Below are positions 30,567 through 36,617 of a DNA stretch of 36,617 nucleotides, in pieces; position 1 is the stretch's first letter; each line of letters begins with the position of its first letter. The translations under genes and the position numbers were made by a program. The notes beneath the pieces are model-generated. The model was not told the origin of the DNA and did not search any database. It worked only from the letters and a program-made list of their open reading frames with translations. Origin of the DNA: CAVPMN01 sp963706425 (lineage in GTDB: Bacteria; Actinomycetota; Acidimicrobiia; Acidimicrobiales; Acidimicrobilacustridaceae); the NCBI GenBank assembly GCA_963706425.1, contig CAVPMN010000002.1, positions 1 through 36,617 on the forward strand. Reading direction: 5' to 3'.

Positions 30567-32193
30567 CACGATCGCCGAGCTGTTCGTGGCGCGCGCCCAC
30601 GACCCCAACCCCGGCATCGTCACCGACGACCAGGTGTGGAGCTGGGCACAGGTGGTCGACGAAGCCACCCGCCGCGCCGCGATGCTCGATGATCTCGGAC
30701 TGCAGGGACGGCACATCGGGGTCTTGCTCGAGAACGTGCCCGAGTACGTGTTCCTGCTCGGCGCGGCGGCGCTCACCGGCAGCGTGGTCGTCGGCATCAA
30801 CCCCACCCGTCGAGGCGAAGAGCTCGCTCGCGACATCCGCCACACCGACTGCGCCCTCGTGCTCACCGACACGACCCAGGTCGGACTGCTCGACGGCCTC
30901 GATGTGGGCGCTCCGATCCGGGTGGTCGACCAGTCCGACTGGCCGCAGCTCGTGTCGGCCCAGGGAGACGCGCTCGTTCCCACCAAGCTGCCCGGGCCCG
31001 ACACGTTGTACGTGCTCATCTTCACGTCGGGATCCACCGGAGCGCCCAAAGCGGTGAAGATGAGCCAGGGTCGTGCGGCGCGCATCGTGGAGGCATCGGG
31101 TCTGCCCTACGGCCCGAGCGACGTGCTCTATTGCGCCATGCCGCTCTTCCACGGCAACGCGTTGCTGGCCAACCTGTTTCCCGGTCTGGCCGGTGGTTCG
31201 TCGATCGTGCTCAAGCGCAGGTTCTCCGCGTCGACGTTCATCGACGACGTTCGCCGGCACGGGGTGACGTCGTTCAACTACGTGGGCCGCGCGCTGTCGT
31301 ACATCCTCGCCCAGCCACCCTCGCCCGACGACGCCGACAACCAGCTCGTGTTCTGCCTCGGATCGGAGGCGTCGCCGCGCGATCGACGCGAGTTCCGGCG
31401 TCGTTTCGGCTGCTACGTCGCCGAGGGCTACAGCTCGAGCGAGGGTGGCGTGGTCATCCAGCCCTTCCCCGGTATGCCCCGCGAAGCGCTCGGCCGGGCC
31501 GCCGAGGGCACCGACGTGGTCGTGATCGACCCCGACACCCTGATCGAGTGTCCTCGGGCCGCCTTCGGCCCGCAGCGTGAGCTGCTCAACGCCACCGAGG
31601 CCATCGGCGAGATCGTGCGGCGCGACGGCCTGTCGTCATTCGAGGGCTACTACGCCAACGACGAGGCCGATCGCGAGCGAGGTCGCAACGGCTGGTACTG
31701 GACGGGCGACCTGGCCTACCGCGACGACGAGGGCACGTTCTACTTCGCAGGCCGCACGTCGGATTGGCTGCGTGTCGACGGCGAGAACTTCGCCGCCGGT
31801 CCGCTCGAAGCGATCATCGGACGCTTCGACGGCGTGGCGTCGGTCGTGGTCTACGGGGTGCCCGACCCGCGCACGGGCGATCAGGTGATGGCCGCCCTCG
31901 AGCTCGATGCCGGCGTGGCGTTCGATGCCGAAGCGTTCGGCACGTTCCTCGACGCGCAGCCCGATCTCGGCACCAAGTGGGCGCCGCGCTTCGTGCGGGT
32001 CGTCGATGCCATCCCCAACACCGCCACCGGCAAGGTCGATCGCAAGCCGCTACGGGCCGAGCGCTGGGATCCGTTCGAGCAGATCTGGTGGCGCCCTCCA
32101 GGCGCCGGCGCGTACGGACCGATGAGCGCCGACGATGTCGCCGCCCTTCGGCAGGCGTTCGACGAAGCCGGACGCGCCGGCATGCTCACCTAG
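30559..32193 (+). CDS. Acyl-CoA synthetase (AMP-forming)
   Basis: An intact 544-residue ANL ligase, the only synthetase gene of four in the window without a frame break. Motifs: FTSGSTGAPKAVKMSQG (A3), EGYSSSEGGVVI (A5), WYWTGDLAYRDDEGTFYF (A7), GRTSDWLRVDGENFAAGP (A8) and NTATGKVDRKPLR with the catalytic Lys (A10). Such enzymes activate fatty, aryl or sterol side-chain acids; the pocket sequence does not reveal which. GTG 30559 overlaps the previous stop by 8 bases. A 44-bp hairpin repeat follows 26 bases after the stop and may end the operon. Confidence 0.87.
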   Translation: MADTIAELFVARAHDPNPGIVTDDQVWSWAQVVDEATRRAAMLDDLGLQGRHIGVLLENVPEYVFLLGAAALTGSVVVGINPTRRGEELARDIRHTDCALVLTDTTQVGLLDGLDVGAPIRVVDQSDWPQLVSAQGDALVPTKLPGPDTLYVLIFTSGSTGAPKAVKMSQGRAARIVEASGLPYGPSDVLYCAMPLFHGNALLANLFPGLAGGSSIVLKRRFSASTFIDDVRRHGVTSFNYVGRALSYILAQPPSPDDADNQLVFCLGSEASPRDRREFRRRFGCYVAEGYSSSEGGVVIQPFPGMPREALGRAAEGTDVVVIDPDTLIECPRAAFGPQRELLNATEAIGEIVRRDGLSSFEGYYANDEADRERGRNGWYWTGDLAYRDDEGTFYFAGRTSDWLRVDGENFAAGPLEAIIGRFDGVASVVVYGVPDPRTGDQVMAALELDAGVAFDAEAFGTFLDAQPDLGTKWAPRFVRVVDAIPNTATGKVDRKPLRAERWDPFEQIWWRPPGAGAYGPMSADDVAALRQAFDEAGRAGMLT

Positions 32194-32218
32194 CCCGGCG
32201 GAGCCGAGGGTTGTCGTA

Positions 32219-32262
32219 CCGGTCGCGTGGCTCGGGGCCCCACCCCCGAAATCCGCGACAGG
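32219..32262. repeat. 44-bp hairpin repeat, copy C
   Basis: It begins CCGGTCGCG and ends CGCGACAGG with exactly 44 bp; one base in the left arm differs from copies A and B. The inner CTCGGGG and CCCCCGA pair. GAACG follows as in copy A. It lies between the convergent synthetase (stop 32193) and cupin (stop 32269) genes, the same kind of place as copies A and B, about 19.4 kb away. Confidence 0.85.
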
Positions 32263-32268
32263 AACGGA

Positions 32269-32631
32269 TCAGGTCGAGAGCGCGGCAGGTCGGTCGGCGG
32301 GGTCCTTGTTGATCGGGCTGGTCCAGGCCTCGCCCGGCAGGTTCGTCCCGATCACCACCCGCGTCTGACTGCCGGCGAGGGTGCGATGCAGCCATCCTGC
32401 CGGTGCTCGAAGCCGACATCCCGGCTGTACCTGGGTCACGTTGCCGTGCTCGTCCGCGAACGATCCTGTGCCGGAGATCACCCAGGTGACGCCCTCGAAC
32501 TCGTGCCAGTGCAGGAGCTCGTCCTCCTCGTGGACGTCGTCGAACGCCAGCCCGTGCAATCCCATGGCGGCGACCTGCTCGAGCGCCTCGCGTTCGGTGA
32601 TCGGCTCGCCCGTCGTGAACTCGTAGTCCAT
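32269..32631 (-). CDS. Small cupin-domain protein
   Basis: A 120-residue single-domain cupin. H41 and H43 with a following Glu (LLHWHEFEGVTWVISGTG) form motif 1, and H82 in PAGWLHRTLAG forms motif 2, so a metal site is likely complete. No extra domain is present. Small cupins act as isomerases, dioxygenases or sensors; the substrate is unknown. ATG 32631 is chosen because GGGGAG stands 9 bases ahead, while it abuts the in-frame ATG 32640. The gene diverges from the RibD-like gene, with a 12-bp palindrome in the 146-base gap. Confidence 0.72.
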   Translation of the reverse strand: MDYEFTTGEPITEREALEQVAAMGLHGLAFDDVHEEDELLHWHEFEGVTWVISGTGSFADEHGNVTQVQPGCRLRAPAGWLHRTLAGSQTRVVIGTNLPGEAWTSPINKDPADRPAALST

Positions 32632-32707
32632 CCGTGCCATCTCCCCGTCAGATCCGATGGCGGCCCGGCCGGTCGGCCAGCTCCCCCATCAGACAGCTTC
32701 GTCCAGT

Positions 32708-32719
32708 CAACCATGGTTG
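32708..32719. promoter_or_regulatory. 12-bp palindrome CAACCATGGTTG in a divergent region
   Basis: Perfect palindrome between the divergent cupin and RibD-like genes, about 70 bases from each start. It could be an operator for an unidentified regulator. It does not match the 23-bp motif of the lipid blocks. Confidence 0.35.
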
Positions 32720-32777
32720 GGTCTGGGTCTGATGCTTGCGCGCTCGTAGGGTTGGATACGGCCGGCAGGAGGATGTC

Positions 32778-33335
32778 ATGGCGAAGCTGATCTACGCGTC
32801 GAACATGTCGCTCGACGGGTGGACCGAAGACGACCGTGGCGCGCTCGACTGGGCTCCGCCCGACGACGACGTGTTCGTGTTCATCACTGCGCTCATGGGC
32901 TCTGCTGGCACCTACCTCTACGGGCGGCGCATGTACGAGACCCTCGCCGTGTGGGAGACCGACCCCACCCTGGCCAACCGGTCGGAGCTCACCGTCGCCT
33001 ACGCCCGTGCATGGTGCGCGGCGGAGAAGGTCGTCTACTCCTCGACCCTCGACGCCCCGCACACCACCAACACCCGACTCGAACGTCGCTTCGACGCCGA
33101 CGCGGTACGCGACGTGAAGGCGACCGCCAGCAGCGATCTGCTGATCGGCGGCCCGCACCTGGCGGCGCAGGCCCTAGGCGCCGGGCTGGTCGACGAGCTG
33201 GCCCTGTTCGTGTGGCCGGTCGTCCTCGGCGGGCGCAACCCTGCCCTACCGACCGATCTGCGCATCGACCTGGAGCTGATCGACGAGCACCGGTTCGGCT
33301 GCGGCGTCGTCCACCTCCGCTATCGCGTCGCGTGA
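32778..33335 (+). CDS. RibD C-terminal/dihydrofolate reductase-like protein
   Basis: A 185-residue protein: LIYASNMSLDGWTEDDRG at the start, YLYGRRMYETLAVW, KVVYSSTLDAP, LLIGGPHLAAQALGAGLVDEL and FVWPVVLGGRNPAL. This order is that of the stand-alone RibD_C (DHFR-like) proteins common in actinobacteria, which bind NADPH; their substrate is mostly unknown and they are not true DHFR or riboflavin enzymes. ATG 32778 is selected for the GGAGG 7-11 bases upstream rather than the in-frame start at 32736. Followed by the DinB-like gene 85 bases later. Confidence 0.8.
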   Translation: MAKLIYASNMSLDGWTEDDRGALDWAPPDDDVFVFITALMGSAGTYLYGRRMYETLAVWETDPTLANRSELTVAYARAWCAAEKVVYSSTLDAPHTTNTRLERRFDADAVRDVKATASSDLLIGGPHLAAQALGAGLVDELALFVWPVVLGGRNPALPTDLRIDLELIDEHRFGCGVVHLRYRVA

Positions 33336-33420
33336 CGAAGCAGAAACCTCGCGGCTTGCGCTCCCACGCCCAGGTTGTCGGGGCCGTCGACCGCGTCGGC
33401 CGTTGCGATAGAACGAGACC

Positions 33421-33933
33421 ATGGAAGCCAACGAGATCCTGATCGAATCGTTCGCTCGCATCGGCGAGCATGTCCACGGGGTGCTGGCGGAGATCGACGA
33501 GGCGTGGCTGACCCGCACGCCCGTCGACGGTGTGAATCCGATCGGCTGGCTCGTCTGGCACATCACCCGGGGCCAGGACCTCCAGATCGCGATGCTCGTC
33601 GATGGTGAGCAAGAGTGGGTGCAAGGCAACTGGGCGCCGCGCTTCGGCCTCGAGCCCGACCCTTGGAACATGGGCTACGGCCACACACCCGAACAGGTGG
33701 CAAGCGTGCAACCCGAGAGCGTGCAGGTGCTGCTCGACTACTACGACGCGGTGTGGGCCCGCACCAAGGCCGTGCTCCAGGAGGTGACGGCCGCAGATCT
33801 CGATCGGGTCGTCGACGAGAACTGGGACCCGCCGGTCACCATGGGCGTGCGCTTGGTGAGCATCGTCGACGACGACGTCCAACATGCGGGCCAGGCGTGG
33901 TACCTACGCGGCCTGTTCGAGCGCTCACCTTGA
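33421..33933 (+). CDS. DinB-like four-helix protein (DUF664/mycothiol-transferase type)
   Basis: A 170-residue all-helical protein. H47 in IGWLVWHITRGQD and H155 in DDDVQHAGQAWYLRG are the metal-binding His of the DinB/YfiT superfamily; the third ligand is not clear. NPIGWLVWHI and HAGQ-x-x-YLRG are typical of the actinobacterial DUF664 branch, where some members transfer mycothiol to electrophiles. There is no signal peptide. ATG 33421 has a weak Shine-Dalgarno sequence. A strong hairpin follows 15 bases after the stop. The thiol-transferase role is family knowledge and not shown here. Confidence 0.75.
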   Translation: MEANEILIESFARIGEHVHGVLAEIDEAWLTRTPVDGVNPIGWLVWHITRGQDLQIAMLVDGEQEWVQGNWAPRFGLEPDPWNMGYGHTPEQVASVQPESVQVLLDYYDAVWARTKAVLQEVTAADLDRVVDENWDPPVTMGVRLVSIVDDDVQHAGQAWYLRGLFERSP

Positions 33934-33948
33934 GGACGCCCCAATCCC

Positions 33949-33995
33949 TTCTGGCGTCCATGCGTCGCGCCCGGCGCACCAGACGGACGCCAGAA
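33949..33995. terminator. Bidirectional hairpin terminator
   Basis: A perfect 11-bp stem, TTCTGGCGTCC pairing with GGACGCCAGAA, with a 25-base loop that has a further TGCG/CGCA stem. It lies between the convergent DinB-like gene (stop 33933) and the amidohydrolase gene (stop 34036). T/A bases flank the stem only briefly. Confidence 0.6.
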
Positions 33996-34035
33996 ACGAG
34001 TTGGCACCGCTCGGTCTCGCGCTGGCACCACGGGA

Positions 34036-34905
34036 TCAGCAGCGATAGATGCGTTCGGCGTTGGACGCGAACAGCTTGAGGCGCGCCTCGTCGTCGAGAC
34101 CTGCGGTCACCTCCGCATAGGCGGAGTAGAGGTCGTCGAAGGTGCCGTGCATGCCGTCGACGGGGAAGTTGCTGGCGAACAGGCAGCGGTCGACGCCGAA
34201 CTGCTCGATCGCGAACTCGATCCACGGGGCGAACGCGTCGGCATCCATCGAGCCGAGCGGCATGGCCAGGCCCGACAGCTTGCACACGACCTGATCGCCG
34301 AGGGCGGCGAGCGCACGCATGCCCTCTTCCCACAGCACGCGCTCGTCCGTCGTGGCCGAACGCGGCCAGCCCGTGTGCTCCACCACGACGACCAACTCGT
34401 CGAAGCCCGACAGCGCCGGCCGCGGCGATCGAGGAGCTGGTCGGGATGGGCCATCAACTCGAACACCAGGTCGCGCTCCTGTAAGGCCCGAAGCACGGCC
34501 GGCTCGGGCACGGGCCCGTCGAAGACACCCATGGGGCGCACTCCTCGAAACCGCGCCGCCGCCCATCTGCCGATCGATGAGCTCGATCGCCTCAGCGGCC
34601 GACTCGGTGGGCGGCAGCCCACCGATGATGGCGTCGGGGTGCCCGTCGTCGTCGGCTCGTCGGTCGAGCTCGAGGGTCTCGTCGATCGAGTGACGGCCGG
34701 TCGCGGCGGCGACGTTCACCAGCTTCTGCACGTTCCAGCCGGCCGACTCGTCCAGGTAGGTCGACACGTCGAAGCGCCGAGACATCCCGGTGACATCGCC
34801 GAGGTCGATCTTCTGGCGGCCCGACAGATAGGGATACCAGTCGGTGCGAGCCGGATCCCAGAGGTGCACGTGGGCGTCGACCACGCGCGCCGGGCGAGCG
34901 CTCAC
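34036..34905 (-). pseudogene. Amidohydrolase family 2 protein, three apparent one-base insertions
   Basis: VVDAHVHLWDPARTDWYPYL with H12 and H14 is the first metal motif of the amidohydrolase-2 (gluconolactonase/fuconolactonase-like) branch; VVVVEHTGWPRS and LFASNFPVDGMHGTFDDL are the later ones. Between GGLPPTES and LSGFDEL the frame is wrong for about 45 residues: the correct text (RPMGVFDGPVPEP, LQERDLVFELMAHPDQLL) is in another frame. One surplus base near 34557 and two near 34418 and 34427 explain this, and because they sum to three the original frame is regained. The total is about 288 residues. Start GTG 34905 overlaps the SDR stop as GTGA. The lactone or cyclic substrate is unknown. 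Confidence 0.74.
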
Positions 34906-36602
34906 GACGGCCCCCCACCTGTTGCCGACGGATCGACGATCGCCCGCAGCGCGTTGTCGAACCACTCGGGCAGACCCGGACCACCGAAGGTGATGCTTCC
35001 GCTCGGGCGCGGGTGACCGCGCAAGCCGAACCAGCCGCGTCCCGCAACCAACTCTGCGCCCGACAGCTCGATCGCGTCAGGGCTGCACGCCAAGTGGGCG
35101 GCGATCTCGCCGAGCAGCCGACGGTCGCGCTCGTCGGCGGTTTCGACGCTCACCACGAACGCTGCCACGCGATCGTCGGTCGCCCGGCGGGCCGCCCGCG
35201 CGAGTTGAGCACAGGCCTGCGCGCGGCTGCGCCCACCGGCGTCGATCGCGTCAACGAGCATCACCAGGCGCACGGGCCGATCGTCCGCAGCGGCGTACTC
35301 CGCGACCGCTCGGGCCCAGCTGGCGTCGGCGAAAAGTCGGGCCGACAGACCGGCGTGCGCAGCAAGCACGCCCTGCCAGTCGGAAGAGTCCAGCCCCACG
35401 ACCGGATCGCCCGTCATGGCGACGACCATCGCGTCGAGCGGCCCGCCCCGAGCCACCGCTGCGGCCAGGGCCGCCGATGTGGGTGCGAAGCCCGGCCCGG
35501 TCTCGAGGGGCGGGACTGGAGTGGTGGCCATCGAGCGGGCATCGAGCGCACCCTTCAGGCCCAGCGCCAGATCGGGCCAGTTGGTGACGACGCCGCACGC
35601 ACCACCCGCACCACCCGCCGGTGGGTGCTGTTCGGACCCACCGGCCTCGTCGAAGATCGGCTCGCTCCTCGCGTTGCGGCCACCCGTTGTCGTCTGGGCC
35701 GCTTCGGCGGGCACCAGCACCGTGGGCGTGACGCGGTCGAGCACATGGGCCGGCGACGTGCCGTCGTCGGTCCGCACCACTTCGATGAGGCGTGGCTCGT
35801 CGATGACCGCCACCTCCGACCCGCCGGCGAACAGCACTCGACCGCGACACCAGTCGAACTCGTCGCTCACCAGGTGGGCCGCCAGGGGGCCGAGCTGATC
35901 GGGCGTCGGCATGGCCCCGAGCGACAGACCACCGGTCTTCGATCCCGCCCCACCGCCCTGCCGATCGCCACCGGTGCGGCCGAGGGCGGCCGTCACCATC
36001 CGAGTCACCGCGATCGGCGACATCGCGTTGACCACCACCCCCGGCGGTGCGAGTTGACCGAGCTGCCACGTGAGGGCGGCCACCGCTCGCTTGGCGCCGC
36101 CGTAGGCACCGGCATCGGCCTGCCGCCAACCCGAGCCCGAGGTCACGCCGAGGATGTGGCCACGGCCGGCTGCCGCCATGATCGGCAGCGCGGCGGAGAG
36201 CACGTTCAGGTAGCCGTCGAGGTGGACCGACAACACCGCTCGCCAGTCGTCCGCGCTGCCGGTGGCGAAGCTCGTGGGCCGGGAGATGCCGGCCACGTTG
36301 ATCACCGCGTCGAGCCGGCCGTACTCGTCGACCAGGCCGTTGAAGAGCTCGGCAATGGCGTCCTTGTCGGTCACCGAGACTGCCGACGCGCGTGCCGCTC
36401 CGCCCGCGGCGACGATGCGGTCGACCGCCGTCTCCTCCGGCGGCGCGATCTGCTCCGACCCGTCGAGCGACACGAGCGGGTCGACCGTGACGACGAACCA
36501 GCCCTGCCGGCCGAGCTCTTCGGCGATGGCGGCGCCGATGCCACCGCCGCCTCCGGTGACGACGCCGACCGGTAGAGACGATGCGGCCACCTCGTCGGTC
36601 AT
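34902..36602 (-). CDS. Double short-chain dehydrogenase: active N-terminal SDR fused to a degenerate SDR
   Basis: A 566-residue protein, twice the normal SDR length. The N-terminal part is complete: T16-G23 (TGGGGGIG), N102-VAG, S155/S157 (VTSGSGW), Y167 and K171 (YGGAK), with an inserted Gly-rich stretch (RTGGDRQGGGAGSKTGG). A Pro/Gly-rich middle (about 300-340) leads to a C-terminal half with SDR-like strand and helix order, such as PLDAMVVAMTG, WQGVLAAHAGLSARL and RPVRLVMLVDAIDAG, but without the Gly motif and YxxxK, so it is a pseudo-enzyme domain. ATG 36602 is 15 bases from the window edge. It is coupled by GTGA to the amidohydrolase. The substrate is unknown. Confidence 0.78.
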   Translation of the reverse strand: MTDEVAASSLPVGVVTGGGGGIGAAIAEELGRQGWFVVTVDPLVSLDGSEQIAPPEETAVDRIVAAGGAARASAVSVTDKDAIAELFNGLVDEYGRLDAVINVAGISRPTSFATGSADDWRAVLSVHLDGYLNVLSAALPIMAAAGRGHILGVTSGSGWRQADAGAYGGAKRAVAALTWQLGQLAPPGVVVNAMSPIAVTRMVTAALGRTGGDRQGGGAGSKTGGLSLGAMPTPDQLGPLAAHLVSDEFDWCRGRVLFAGGSEVAVIDEPRLIEVVRTDDGTSPAHVLDRVTPTVLVPAEAAQTTTGGRNARSEPIFDEAGGSEQHPPAGGAGGACGVVTNWPDLALGLKGALDARSMATTPVPPLETGPGFAPTSAALAAAVARGGPLDAMVVAMTGDPVVGLDSSDWQGVLAAHAGLSARLFADASWARAVAEYAAADDRPVRLVMLVDAIDAGGRSRAQACAQLARAARRATDDRVAAFVVSVETADERDRRLLGEIAAHLACSPDAIELSGAELVAGRGWFGLRGHPRPSGSITFGGPGLPEWFDNALRAIVDPSATGGGPS

Positions 36603-36617
36603 CGGAGCTCGAGGCCC

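Overview
The window is high-GC DNA with densely packed, often 4-nt-overlapping (ATGA/GTGA) genes, many GTG starts, and several promoters placed so close to the start codon that the mRNA would be leaderless. With its F420-type luciferase-like oxidoreductase, heteromeric acyl-CoA dehydrogenase pairs, MaoC hydratase, family-2 amidohydrolases and an Mce3R-like tandem TetR regulator, it looks like a chromosomal segment of an actinobacterium, perhaps of the Acidimicrobiia or a mycobacterial relative. That placement is inference; no rRNA or marker gene is present.

Layout. (1) 1-4200: tail of an AHSA1/SRPBCC protein, a CrtI/PYROXD2-like FAD oxidoreductase, then a leftward set (ParB-like protein, histidine phosphatase, AcuI-like reductase). 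(2) 4200-12558: acyl-CoA catabolic block I: SDR, acyl-CoA synthetase, an acyl-CoA dehydrogenase pair, a second synthetase, a double hot-dog MaoC protein and an enoyl-CoA hydratase. (3) 12559-14846: an accessory island with two tandem 44-bp hairpin repeats, a small HTH/orphan pair, a VapBC-like module and a MazEF-like module, with three copies of a 13-bp repeat at the module boundaries. (4) 14847-32193: block II: small conserved protein, synthetase and amidohydrolase (leftward), dehydrogenase pair, TesB thioesterase, F420-type oxidoreductase, enoyl-CoA hydratase, thiolase-like protein, SDR, amidohydrolase, tandem TetR regulator, third dehydrogenase pair and another synthetase. (5) 32200-36617: a third copy of the 44-bp hairpin, cupin, RibD-like reductase, DinB-like protein, a bidirectional terminator, an amidohydrolase and a double-SDR fusion.

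How it fits together. Blocks I and II supply every step type of a CoA-dependent beta-oxidation-like route: activation by synthetases, dehydrogenation by alpha/beta dehydrogenases, hydration, SDR oxidation, thiolysis and thioester hydrolysis, plus F420- and amidohydrolase-type enzymes that suggest a cyclic or branched substrate (terpenoid, steroid or alicyclic acid). The substrate cannot be read from the sequence. The best candidate for a new system is regulatory: the same 23-bp motif, TGACG-N5-GTTAG followed mostly by AGT, occurs once in each of the five divergent intergenic regions of these blocks, including directly in front of the tandem TetR gene, so one regulator may control the whole locus.

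Caution: eight genes are interrupted by about 18 apparent frameshifts, and every one reads as a single surplus base. This looks like a systematic sequence error more than biology. These genes are annotated across their full span as single frameshifted genes.
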